Assembly: GCF_018687715.1 (NCBI RefSeq)
Contig: NC_056762.1
Coordinates: forward strand, 14,986,364-15,050,363
Direction: 5' to 3'
DNA from: Carya illinoinensis
Taxonomy: Eukaryota > Streptophyta > Magnoliopsida > Fagales > Juglandaceae
DNA: 64,000 nucleotides
Made by a program: the position numbers and the translations under genes. The notes beneath the pieces were generated by a model. That model saw only the letters and a program-made list of their open reading frames with translations, was not told where the DNA came from and did not search any database. Each line of letters opens with the position of its first letter. The stretch's first letter is position 1. This document shows positions 47,336 through 59,181 of the stretch, piece by piece.

Positions 47336-48115
47336 TCTTTTTAGTTGATCTAATTAGTAATTATACTATATGACTAATACGAAATTATATATACTATTAT
47401 AGTATATGATATATATATTATGATATTATAATATTATAACGATAGTATAATATAACTATCAGTCCATCACTATTAGTATTAGTATACGTATTTAATTAAT
47501 AATATATAGTATTAGTGTATATATATATATAATAGTATCATATAGTGATACAGTATTAGTATATAACTATCTAATTATAATATAACTACTAATACTACAG
47601 TGACTTATATAGTTATTTATATACAGTGTAATTACTAATTAGTGAGATAAATTTATTATACTTAGCAAAATACTATATGCTAGCATCTAACTTATTTATA
47701 TATTTGATTATATATGTTAATGATAATATGATTGGTTACATATATTTTAAGTTAGACTATACACTTTTTATATGAGTGTATATGATTAAATGTATAGAAA
47801 TTTATTTATAAAAAAGAATATATACTATAATTTATTATGGCATAAAATATATTTATCCTTCATATATATATAGAGAGAGAGTTTATATTAAAAACATATG
47901 ACCAAATGTTCATATTTAATAATAAAATTTTATGTTATATTAATTTTATGTTATTAGATTATTATTACATGAATAATAGGATTTTAAAATTTAATGTTAT
48001 ATTAATTAGCAATTTAGCTTATAATATAAAATTATATATGATTTATATATATATATATATATAATTATATATTATATGTATAAAAAAATATATAATATAA
48101 AATATATATATTTGA
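47336..48115. other. Extremely A+T-rich stretch
   Basis: Almost only A and T, with TATA/ATATAT runs (e.g. 47515-47530, 48040-48070) and TATTAGTATA-like echoes at 47470-47590. No ORF or gene is seen. Confidence 0.7.
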
Positions 48116-50614
48116 ACCGATACCGGACCTGTTTCGTATTGGATTTGCAAAAGTAGAACCAGTACTAGACCGAACCAGTTTTGAACCAAACCGAAAACAT
48201 CGATTCGATGTAGTTTATATATGTCACCTTAGCTAGGTTAAGATGTGATATTTGTTATTTGTTAAGACTGTATATTGATAACTCATCATCCATGATAACT
48301 CACAAGCAAATGGAAGGACTCAGGTTAGGTGCTAAGATAGCGAATAGACTAAGATCTGTATAGTGTATTGAAATTAGACATATGCTCTTTTTTTTAAAAG
48401 AGAACTCCACCATAGTAGGTATTTAATACTACATGTTCTTTTACAACCAACAGTAGAGGTAAGTAAATGGATCATACTTCCTCACTACATGAGTCTTGTA
48501 GGTCATTATAGATGATTTAATTTATTTATGTCTTTAGGAAACTTTTGACCATGTCATGAGGTTAAGATTTTAGTGTTTGCTACTATGACATGTTGTCTAT
48601 GACCATGAATGATCCAATCTTTAGAAAAGTGACTGGGCTAAGACTAATGACAAGAGCAAATAGAAGATTATTTGGTAATACATCAATGTTGTGTTTGTAC
48701 TCATTGCCGACAAGTTATGTTACTTCTTAGAAGTTGCAACATAGATGTGGGTACATCATATTTGATAAAGATTGAGCATTGCTTTGAGTCATTTGAACTT
48801 GAGAGGGATAAGGGATCCTTAATCTAATGTGACCAAATGAGTCAGAGTATAAAGAGACACTTTTATGGATGTTGTTGTGCTGGTCTTCTCTTTGAGAGAT
48901 TTGACATAGTGCTTCCATTTTCTTTTATAGGTGTGCTCGGTGGTAGCATAACCCATTTGCTAGTATGAACAAAATTAAGAATGTATTGAAAGATATAGAC
49001 CTAAGATCTTGCACATTGTGTGCGAGTGCAAGATGTAGGACTAGAGTGCTCCCAGAGTGGGAGCACCCCCTCACCCTTCATGTTCAACCTAATTGTGGTT
49101 GGACGTTACATACATTGAAGTGACCATTTAGCCACTTTATTACAAGAGGAGGGGCTGGTCTTTAATGGCCAGTTGGGGGTTACAATTGCAGAGGCTACAT
49201 ATAACCTATTCCCTATTTGGATGTGCCATTTTATAAATAAATGTGAAAATCTCTCTCTCAAGTATGTGTCTCTCTAGTTCCAACATTTAGACAATAGAAC
49301 ATGTGTGTGTTGCTTTGACTTTTTATCTAGTAGCACAATCCACTACCGAGAAGGATGATTCCGGATGTATAACAACAATGGAGAAGTCTATGGAACAACC
49401 GCACCTGATCTATGATTTACCGCTCAAGATAAACGCCTTCGCTATAAACTCTGATCTAGTATTTCTAACTTCTACAAAGAAAAAGCAAAAGATTACTTTA
49501 TGTTCCTTGAGAAAACTTAATTTTATAGATTTTTCCCCATAACAAAAGATCATGTTTCCACCACTATTTGTACTTTGTACATCTTTTAGGTCAAAAGGAT
49601 TTATGGGCCCTCTATCTATAAAGGGGAGGTGCTTTCAAATGAAGCTTGAACCGCATGATTAAACTATTTTTGATCCTCAGTCTCTCCATCTGAAAATGTC
49701 ATCACCTCTTTCTTTTTTCTCACGGCACTGATATTGATATAGTCAAAATTTTAGACGATTTTTAAACAACATGTCACTTTTTATATTTTGACTATCTTGC
49801 TCAAACTTAATCATACATTAGATTAGTTATCTCTCTATAATAATAAAATATTATTTTTTATTATTTATATATTCTCTGAGGAAGATGAGCATGGGGAGAT
49901 GAAACACAAGCATAAGAGGGATTTTGGGGGCAATCATTTTGAGGCATCATCGTTTCACAAAGAAGAGGGAGGAGGAGGTCTCGGGCGAGAGAGAAGTCAT
50001 TTAGGGCAGAATTTGTTCATTTGTTAGTGAATCCGGTTTGCCACTTAGGGTGTGGAGTGTAAACTAATTAAACTAACTGATGAGAAGATTTACTCTTTAT
50101 CAAATGGAAAGAATAAGTTTTGGGATGAGAGAAACAACATCAAAAAAATAATTACCTAAGTTGTGCTAGGTACAAACTCTAAATAGGCAATTTTTGCGCG
50201 AGTCATTTGTAAAAAAAGTGCGTCATACTAAAAAAGAATATAATTTTCTATATTTTTCATTGTGGGGTCCATTTTTTTACAAAGAGAATACGTAAGACTT
50301 GTCTATTCAGGATTTGTATAAATCATTACTCTATTTATATGTGTTGTGTGTGTGTGTTATAGCTACAAGTTGTGATTGTGGTGGCTATCCCATGCCTATA
50401 CCAATTTAGACAAATTTTTAGTCAAGTTAGTTATATTTTAACTTGCTAGATTATATTTTAACTAGCTTTCATTGCAAAACCATTTCATGTATCTCTCCAA
50501 GGAGTTTCAAAGTTTGTATTTAGCCAATTCTTGAGGATGCCAAGTCAGCTTCAAGAAGAGAAAGCGTGTTGGATGCCTCAATTAATCAGACACATAGTAT
50601 AATATTTTAAAATC
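48116..50614. other. Unassigned intergenic sequence
   Basis: No gene is recognised. At 48117-48205 there are repeated GAACCGATACC / GACCGAACCAG / AACCAAACCGAAA motifs. A small perfect hairpin is at 49046-49066. A 79-codon ORF at 49303-49542 has no recognisable domain, and CTATAAAGGGG at 49614-49625 looks like a TATA box. It may hold unrecognised repeat DNA. Confidence 0.4.
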
Positions 50615-51157
50615 TGTTGAGATTCACTGGCTATCAGTGGCTAATTTAAAATATAATAACCTAAGCAAATAAAATAAAATTCAACAATCATACAAAGAAC
50701 ACCAAGATTTATGTGGTTTGGCTTAGAACAAGCTTACGTTCACTGGTGGAATCGGTCTCGAGGAATTCACTATCACAAAATGGAGTATAAGAGAGGTATC
50801 ATAAATCACTCTTCAACCCCAAAAGCCCTAATACACACAATGAACTCTCAAAATCTCACAAAAGGAGTTCTCTCTCTTTTCTCTATGTTCTAGCCACTCA
50901 AAGACACACCAAATCATAGAATACTTAAAGTATAGGATGTATATATACTTCACGGTACGAGATGCCCTAAAACTAAACATTCACTCTAGCAGCGTGTCGA
51001 GCGAACAATCTGGTTGGCATTTGCTCGAGTTGACTATCGAGCAAACAATCTATCTAGGATTCACTTGAATGGACTGTCGAGCCAAAGTTCACTCGAGCCA
51101 TAGTCAAGCCAAGTCCCCAAAATGGTGTTTTCAACAGGAATCAAGCCACACTCAACA
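50615..51157 (-). repeat. Copia-2 3' LTR
   Basis: TGTTGAGATT at 50615 to CACTCAACA ending 51157. To its right the minus strand gives AAGGTGGAGATT, a good polypurine tract. 51170-52180 is non-coding 3' sequence of the element; ORFs there are not recognisable. Confidence 0.88.
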
Positions 51158-52179
51158 AATCTCCACCTTGCATTGAATTCCGTCAAGCCTAAAACAAAAA
51201 AAGAATTCCATCAAATCGAATTTCACCATTCAACAACAAAGGCATAAAAAATTCCCACCAAAGATTGAAAAATAAAACTTCTCCACAACTCCCAAACGGG
51301 GCACACAATGCCTATATTTTAAAAGCCCATTTCCACCCAAAAGTCTTCATCTCCATAGACAACTTGACCAAATCGCAAGCTTGGTCCTAATGAAGAGATT
51401 CAACCTCTTCGCACAAAAGCAATGCATCATTATATAGATTGCGTGCTTGAACAACGGCTTCTGAATATACAGGAACGCTAACAACAAATATTCTCTGACT
51501 AAGTAAGTACACCACAAAGTCTGCATAAGCATATCCCAAATGTGGCCAAACTACCTCCTCTATCTACATGATGAAACTGTAGACTTGATCTCATTGTGCG
51601 CCAATGCCAAAAATAAAATTAAGCTACTTTCCTATAGCATGATATAGAGTACCACCTGCACTCTATTGTGAAGCTCTCCGTGCAACTCACTTTCTTGCTA
51701 TAACCTTGCTTTTATTTCCTATGGAAACAACAACTGAAAAATTGTGGAAGAAGAAAGGATCGCCCAATAGCAAGCTATGTTAACCACTTCACCCAAATCT
51801 ATAGACAAGCCTAGCAAACCCAAAAGTATACTACGGGCTCTCATACAAGAGTCTAACTCATTCCATTCAGCTATCCTATTTCTGTGGAATAGACCTAACT
51901 ATATAGTCTGAAAAAGGCTCTACCTTCTTGTCTATAGATCACTAGCCGTTTTTAAGTGCTTGAACACATCAAACAATTCACTCACTACTTTAGAAAAACA
52001 AGTCCAACCTTTCTTCAAAATGGTCATCAAACAAAAATGAGCACAAATGGGGCACCACCTTGTACAAGATGTATCCTGAAAAATAAAAATAAAAAATAAA
52101 AAATAAGAATAAAAAACTACAATAAACCTGATTCTGCATTGCTTCACAAGAATACAATGTCAATATAAAAAATAAAGCT

Positions 52180-52806
52180 TCCTCATCTCCTAATCACACA
52201 AAGCAAAAACTGCCTACTAACAAATGACCATGCTCCTTCAACCATATGGCCCAATCACATGTGTTGTAAACCTATAATACCTGAATTTGGAATGTCTAAA
52301 GATGCAGCTCCACCAATCATTGTCTCACCAAGAAGAAAATAAAGGCCTTCTATCTTCTTCCCTATCATTACCACTGAAGAGCCCTTGTAGACTCGAATGA
52401 CTCCACCCGTAACTGAATACTGATAACCAAAGGAGTCAAGAATGCCTAAAGATATAAAACTTTTATTCAAAGATATAATATTTCGAATGTTAGACAAAGT
52501 TTTAACAATTCCATCATACATCTTAATCTTGACTAAACCGATCCCAACAATATAACAAGCAATATCATTCCCAATCAAAAGTGAATCACTGTTGATTGAT
52601 TCGTAAGTAGTGAACCAATCTCTCCTAGGAGATATGTGAAATGTACAGGCTGAATCTATGACCCACTTGTCACTAAAATGGCCTGTAGAGCCACTAACTG
52701 CTAGGACAAAATCAGAGTTATTAGACTATTCTTCAACATTAACAACATTGGAGAAATTTAACTTTCTCTTTGTTCTTCAATCTAGGACACTCATTGATGA
52801 AGTACT
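52180..52806 (-). pseudogene. Copia-2 protease and zinc-knuckle remnant
   Basis: Minus strand: the end of a CCHC knuckle (F-I-N-E-C-P-R-L-K-N-K-E-K, about 52800-52755), stops, then protease W-V-I-D-S-A-C-T-F-H with the active Asp at about 52654 in a D-S-A context. Next come I-G-N-D, V-G-I-G-L-V-K-I-K-M, S-L-G-I-L-D-S and G-L-Y-F-L-L-G, ending at the TGA near 52255. Q-H-M then L-G-H-M continue the frame past that stop as the start of the pre-integrase domain. This is the Tnt1-like copia type. Confidence 0.85.
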
Positions 52807-54933
52807 AAAACTGCATGATTAAGTTACTTAAGTAAATAAATTGTTTAACAAAAAATGATTGAAGTACTTAATTATGTAGTAGATTATGATACTTGAGTCA
52901 ATTGATAAATTCTGATATTTTTGCACTTAAAAAGATGCAGTTGTACCACATTAGAATAAATACTCCAATTTTACTCCTCTCATATCATGCCTATATGTTG
53001 TAGAGCATTTATTTTTTTAGAAAGAAATACATGAGCTGCTGACATCCCTTTGAGAATAGAGACACATTGCAACAAAGGGCATTCTTGAAAAATCTCAACT
53101 GAATACAAAACCTACAAGGGGACCAACTATCGTGTGCTGAAAATGGGATGGGCTAAAAAGCTAAGGCATGAACATTTGATGTTGCTAGCACGAAATGCAG
53201 GTTACAGACAAAACAGAGAACACATCAATGGGCTGGCAAGAGCTATTGGATCGACTTGTAGTAGGCTGGAACGGAAGAGGCATAAAGAGGGAGCGACACA
53301 CTTAATGGACGGAAGGAGTTTTTTGGAGAGAGATATAAAAAAGGAAAGGAAAAAAAAAATCAGAGGGACTCTCTTCTCTTTTTTTCGTAGTTTTATTTTC
53401 TGGACAGAGGCGTTTTGCTTAGTTTTTTTCTTTCGGTAGCTTTACTTGTTTTTCCTTTTTCTGGGTATTTCATTTTGTTTGGGCTTCTTCATATTCTTCT
53501 TAGTTTTATTTTTTGTTTGGCTGGGTGGCGTCATCATTATACTCTATTGGGTTTTAGTTTTAAATTTTATTTTTCATTTTTCAGTTTGCCTAGGAGCTTT
53601 GGGCAGTTCCATTTCGTTTCTTTTCCCTTAGACTTTTTTTTTCCCTTTCAGTTTTAGTTTTATTTGTTTGGCTGGGCAGCGTTCATTTCATTTTTTGCTA
53701 GTTTTCATCTTTCTTGTTTTGACTTTTCTTTTAGTTTTCTTTTCTCTGGGCTGCAGCTTGTTCTTCATTAATTTTTTTTGTTTTTTTTTTTTTTGTTTTA
53801 CCCTTTTACTTTGGGTTAGACGCAAGTTTCCATTTCCATTCATTTTATTTCATTAAAACTCTTCTTTGAATATTAGCATTTTTCTTCCTGGGTGCAATTT
53901 AGTTTTGGGCCAAAGCATTAATTTACAGACAGCATTATTGTTCACTTTCATTTTCATTTCTCTTAAAACTCTTTTTTTTTTTTTTTTCTCTTTCAATTTA
54001 TTTCCTTTGAGTTCTTTTGTCGTTTGCCACATTTCTTGTCTTGTTTCATTTTTTGTAAGGTATTTTCAGAGACCATTTGTTCTACACTCTAGGATTTATC
54101 TTATTTGAGTATTTTCTCAGATTTTAATATGGCTTCAACTAGATTAATTTTTGTCCTAGAAATACTATGTGTAGCTAATTTTTGAAACTTGGGTTGTGGA
54201 ATGAGACTTGATTTGTTTTGGATTATAGTTTAATGTAATATTTTATTAATAAATGTTGATTTCACTATGTTACTAGTCGGACTTAAATTGAAAATAGATT
54301 ATAACTCTTGTTCTTGATTTGTTGTTGACGTAAGGCACAACAAAATGTTGAAAATTATCAAGGCTTCTCTCAATTGAGTGTTAATATGTGTTTTAGTTAG
54401 TAAAGTAGTGAATCCCTTAAAGAAATATTGTAAAAGTCTGAGTATAACTTTTTTTATCTTTTGTTTATCAATACTTTGACTGAATTGTTAACCGAGAAAA
54501 TTATCTAGGAACCGAAACAAATAGATTCTCATACCCAACCCAAGTGTTTGTTAATTTGTCTTTTTGGTTAGAAATTTTAATTCCATCTCTGACTTAATTT
54601 TGCTGAAATTAAAAATTCATACTTTTTCTTAACTCATCTTCAAGAGTCTTCACGTGTTAAGTTACTAAAAGTGAATTTCACCATTTTGGTTTCAGTTTAA
54701 GTTTAGTTTTGCATTTGCATATTCTTTTTACAACCATAAAAAAGCACAAAAAGATTTTTCATTTTACATTTCATTCTATTTTTCATCTCTCATAGTTAAT
54801 ACATTTTTTATAGCAAAAATTTCACAAATGCTTTGATAACCTTTTGTCCTTGTGGAATACTATCATTGACTTATCTTTAATACAACTTTACACTTTTACA
54901 TTTGCAAGCACATTCAAGACCGATTCAAGCTTT

Positions 54934-54952
54934 TGGCACCATTGCCAGGGAC
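54934..54952 (+). other. Athila-like primer-binding site
   Basis: TGGCACCATTGCCAGGGAC differs from the tRNA-Asp site TGGCGCCGTTGCCGGGGAC at three positions, all G to A. Confidence 0.75.
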
Positions 54953-55117
54953 AACTGATGCTTAGCAGCATTCCTCTACTGTCGAGAGGACGTTTGTGGA
55001 GCTGTGAACCTCTTCACAGCCCAAGTGATATATGATCTTTTTTCCGTATATCTAATATCTTCAACCTGTTAGGACTAGCACCCCTTCTTGAATTATTTTA
55101 CCTCTTAATGCAAATGC

Positions 55118-55519
55118 TTTTAATTTCAAATCTGGGATGATTCTATTGCTACCACACTTTCATAGTATGGAATTTGAAAACCCCTACTTGCATATCAAAG
55201 AGTTTGAAGAAGTCTGTTCCACATTTATATATAGAACATGCACTGAAGAGGTCATAAGATTATAACCATTTCCATTTTCCTTAAAAGACGAGGCTAAGAT
55301 ATGGTTGAATTCCTTAAGACCAAGATCCATTGGGACTTGGCAAGAAATGCAAACATAATTTTTAAAGAAAATTTTCCTATGCATAAAACCAATGCCTTGA
55401 AAAGACAAATCATGAATTTTTTCCAAAAATATGTGGAAACATTTTATCATTGTTGGGAATTATTCAAAAACCTTTCAAATGCATGTCCTCACCATGGATA
55501 TGAGAATTAGAGGATCATT

Positions 55520-55559
<40 letters not shown>

Positions 55560-56280
55560 AGGAATTGCAACAAAAAATGAGAGAATTTGTGGAGACCATA
55601 TGTAATGGAGAATTTTTTTAACAAAGAACCTGAGGAAGCTTTTGAATATTTTGATTATCTAGCTGAAAATGCACAATCATGGAATACATATAATGTTCAT
55701 GATAGGTTAGAAAATTCAAGGACAGTTTCAGGGGTGGGAAATATAATCTGAGATAAGTAGATGATTTGAATGCTAAGTTGGCTATGATTTCTAAGAAATT
55801 AGAATCCATAGAACTAAAGAAAATGAATGAGGTACAAGCTATACCTCAGACTACCTTGAGTTGTAATATTTGTGAGGGCCAATGGCATTCAACTAATGAT
55901 TGCCCAACCATTCCAGCCTTTAAAAAAGTTGTTTTGGATCAATATAATGCTGTTAATATGGTTGTCAAACCTTTTTTAGGTCCTTATTCCAACACCTACA
56001 ATTCGAGATGGAGAAATCACCCTAATTTCAGTTGAAGGGGTGAACACGCTGCTGTACCTGTACCCAACACAACTGATCCTTCACAATTTGCACCCTACAC
56101 AACTTCAGGAGGTTCAGGACCATCTCAATACGCTAACCACACGGTCCCAACTCAGAAAAAGAACCTTGAAGACAATTTCTAGCAGCTGTCCACCAATTTT
56201 CAGCAATTCATACAAAGTCAAGCTGCCATCAACAGTCAACATTTACAAGCCATCGCTGATATCTGAGATTCAGTCATAAG
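55118..56280 (+). pseudogene. Athila-like gag, decayed
   Basis: Reads L-L-P-H-F-H-S-M-E-F-E-N-P-Y-L-H-I, W-L-N-S-L-R-P-R-S-I-G-T-W, then after shifts C-P-H-H-G-Y. A run of 35 T at 55522-55556 interrupts the frame, which resumes at F-Y-E-E-L. Then come P-E-E-A-F-E-Y-F-D-Y-L-A-E-N-A and, in 55766-56035, A-K-L-A-M-I-S-K-K-L. The CCHC knuckle (C-N-I-C ... H ... C) is intact at about 55861-55905, with N-H-P-N-F-S following. Several stops and shifts are present. Confidence 0.85.
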
Positions 56281-56849
56281 GTTGACCACAACCTTGAGTG
56301 CTCAAGAGAAATAGAAGTTCCCTACACAATCTCAGCCTAACCCACAAGGCCAAAACTAGCAATTTCAAAGTGTGGCTGGAGACTCCAATATCAAGCAAGT
56401 CAAGGCTATTACAACCTTGAGAAGTGGTAAGGTGATTGGCATTCCAAGTCAAGGGGTAGAAAAGAATGGTAATACTTCTAAACCTCTTTCTGAAAATGAG
56501 GCACAAGAGTCCTAGACCCTTTAGAATCTGAAAATGTTCCAAGCACTATACTTGCACATTTTCCCTAAAGGCTAGCCCCTTTGCACAAATACAAGCATCA
56601 AACTGAAATTCTTGAGATTTTTAAGCAAGTTAGGATTAATATACTATTGTTAGATGCTATTTAATAGGTTCCTACCTATGCTAAATTCTTGAAGAATTTA
56701 TGCACTGTAAAAAGAAAATTAAATGTGTAAAAGAAAACTTTTCTTACTGAGCAAGTTAGTACCTTTATCCAAACCAACACCCCTCCCAAATATAAAGACC
56801 CAGGATTCCCTACCATAGCTTGCATGATAGGGAGCTAAAAAATAAGCTA

Positions 56850-57213
56850 AGTATTGTTAGACTTAAGTTCAAGTGTGAACTAATTGTCTTATAATGTTTA
56901 TGTTCAAATTGGGTTGGGTGAGTTAAAATCTACTTCTATCACATTGCAGCTGACTGATATGTCTATTAAGATTCCTAGAGGTGTTATGGAAGATGTTTTA
57001 GTTCAAGTGGACAAATTCTACTATCCAGTAGACTTTGTGGTACTTGACATGCAATTGACTACTTATTCTACCTTCCAAACACCTGTTATCTTAGAAAGGC
57101 CATTCTTGGCTACATCTAATGCTCTCATAAATTGTAGAAGTGGAGTTTTAAAGTTAAGTTTTGGAAATATGACTTTGGAACTAAATATTTTTAATCTTTG
57201 CAGGCAACTGTAG
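56850..57213 (+). pseudogene. Athila-like aspartic protease, decayed
   Basis: L-D-L-S-S-S-V-N replaces the usual L-D-L-G-A-S-V-N active site and is followed by TAA. Then an undamaged frame of 109 codons from 56884 has I-P-R-G-V-M-E-D-V-L-V-Q-V, F-Y-Y-P-V-D-F-V-V-L-D and R-P-F-L-A-T-S-N-A-L-I-N-C. The frame resumes after the TAG to 57412 as the acidic linker before RT and ends where copia-2 sequence starts. Confidence 0.85.
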
Positions 57214-57404
57214 GAAGTTGAGGAAGTTCATGAAGTGAATTTGCTGAAAATTTTCGTTGATGAAAATTCTATACCTTACTTTCAATTTATTGATTCTCTA
57301 GAGGAATTTGAAGAAGATTTAAAAATATTTGATAATGTTAATGACTCATCTCTTGTTTCCTCAATAGGTCAGCAAGTTACACCACCATGGAGGCCAAAAT
57401 TGTA

Positions 57405-57578
57405 ATGACCTAACAAATAACGGTAATAACATTTAACATTTTCTTGTTAAATTTAGAACTGCCATTGAAATTACCCCCACCTTGATCTGAACCTCTTCTA
57501 CTAGATCTAGTACCAAAGGAATATTTCACAAATCATTGGCTTGATTATCCATGTCTTGTATACCCAATTTTGTTCTTT
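57405..57578 (-). pseudogene. Copia-2 gag middle piece between the two insertions
   Basis: Minus strand: K-I-G-Y-T-R-H-G, F-G-T-R-S-S-R-R-G-S-D-Q-G-G-G, N-G-S-S-K-F-N-K-K and the start of the knuckle (C-Y-Y then G-H). This links the gag piece at 60795 with the knuckle end at 52800 and shows that both insertions lie in one gag gene. Confidence 0.75.
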
Positions 57579-57722
57579 ACTTATCAACTTCCCCATAATA
57601 TAGAATAATATAGATGAGGCATAGAGAGTCTCCTATTTGTTCTCTCTATAGGGAGAATAGAGGTGGTGAGTGTGTTAGAGTCTACTTGTTGACGATAATG
57701 GAAGACAAGTGTGGTTTCGAAG

Positions 57723-59011
57723 ATGGAAAATTTACATGAGATGTGGGACAAATTGAAACTAAACAAGGAGGATGACGTGGCTATTGAACTGGAGCGTTCA
57801 TCTATTGAAGAAGTTTAGAAGAAGGTGAATGATGCTTGATTGGTAAAATATGTACGGATCGTTTGATAGGGAAGAATGTGGTTGAAACAACAATGGTAAA
57901 GATCTGGTGTTCAAGCAAACTCACAAAGTTCCAAGAAGTTGGGTTAAATATGTTCATAATTACGTTTGCAACTCATGCTAATAGGAACCGTGTGGAGAAT
58001 GGAAGACCTTGGCTCTTTGATAGTTCTGTTTTTGTGATCAATGGATTCAATGGGCTTGTTCCACCAAGTAGAATAAAGTTTGATAAAGAAGCCTTCTGGG
58101 TCCAATTTCATAATATGCCATTGATTGGTATAAATCAGGCTTGTGGTGAGCAGTTGGGATGGTCATTTGGAGAGGTGGTGATGGTGGAAGTTAATGAAGA
58201 TGACATTGAATGGGTACAATTTATGAGAGTGAAGATCATACTTAATCTGTTTAAACCTTTAGCAAGAGGAAGGAATATAATACTAGAAGGGGAAAAGTTT
58301 TGGATTCCAATCCAATATGAGAAAGTGCCACGTTTATGCTTTCAGTGTGGAAGGATATTGCATGACGGGAAGGATTACCCTGGTATGATATATGGTGCTG
58401 AAGAAACGCAGCAATTTGGCTCCTAGTTGCAGGCTTCTTTTGATGGACGACAGAAGATGTTTAATTTGGCAAGAAGTGCTTACTCTATAGTAGACATGCA
58501 AAAAAGGAAGGATTCTGGTGAAGTGTATGAGAAAAATGGTGATCAAAATGCTAGTTTCTCTCCGGCAAGGAACACTATGTTGGAATCAACTACAGGCAAA
58601 GTACAGGGGGAGGTTTCAGGCGAGGTTTTCGGGATGGTTATGGAACAAAATGCAGAAGTTATGGGATTGGATGGGGCTGAGATACATGTGCAAATAAAGG
58701 GATTGAATAACAGGCATATGTTACGGGAAGAGGAGGATAGGATGGGTGGGAATGATACGGGACGCAAACAAACACTAAGTTCAAATCTGGAGGAGGTAAT
58801 GGATAGATTACAAGCCAACCTTAGTCTGAGTGGAGAAGAGCACATACGTGTTGGGCCTGTTATAATGGGTCAAGCCCAGCCAGGTAGGCTTTACTCTCCT
58901 CAATTAGCCCAAACCCAGGCACTGAGACAAAGTGGTAGATCTTGGAAGAGAAGATCACGAAATTCAAGTAATTTTATTGAAGTTTGTCTCGACAATGTAG
59001 GAAGGAAATGA
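57723..59011 (+). pseudogene. LINE ORF1, DUF4283 and zinc knuckle, decayed
   Basis: It starts M-E-N-L-H-E-M-W-D; a frameshift near 57825-57840 leads to the 196-codon frame 57836-58426. DUF4283 features include G-R-P-W-L-F-D, F-W-V-Q-F-H-N-M-P, and E-K-V-P-R-L-C-F-Q-C-G-R-I-L-H of the CCHC_4 knuckle, whose last Cys is lost (K-D-Y). TAG 58424-58426 stands in place of the usual Trp, after which the frame stays open to 59011. The product would be the RNA-binding chaperone. Confidence 0.85.
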
Positions 59012-59181
59012 CAACTGGAGGAGAGTAGTAGAGATAAGACTAATAACCAGACTAAAAAATGATAGAAGGGGAAACAAAAACTTATATCCTATCTATGTGA
59101 TAAGCAGGTTGGTGATGAGGGTGAGTGTGAGTTACACTTTTTGGGATCAGCAGAGGCTATTCAACAGCCTTGCTAGGATCA

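Larger units (their letters stand above)
52807..57404 (+). mobile_element. Athila-like Ty3 fragment (5' part to protease)
   Basis: It contains a candidate LTR (about 53133-54930), a tRNA-Asp-type primer site (54934-54952), gag (55118-56280) and protease (56850-57213). It breaks off at about 57404, without RT, integrase or 3' LTR, directly against copia-2 gag. At its left edge the copia knuckle resumes at 52806. The precise ends and target duplication could not be fixed. Pyrimidine-rich ORFs at 53134-54108 lie in the LTR and are not genes. Confidence 0.75.

Noticed and set aside
49303..49542. 79-codon ORF with possible gene character
   Set aside because: No recognisable family, no supporting splice or promoter pattern; kept only as part of the unassigned region.
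53134..54108. Phe-rich ORFs upstream of the Athila-like gag
   Set aside because: T-rich LTR/leader sequence; overlapping frames and no domain.
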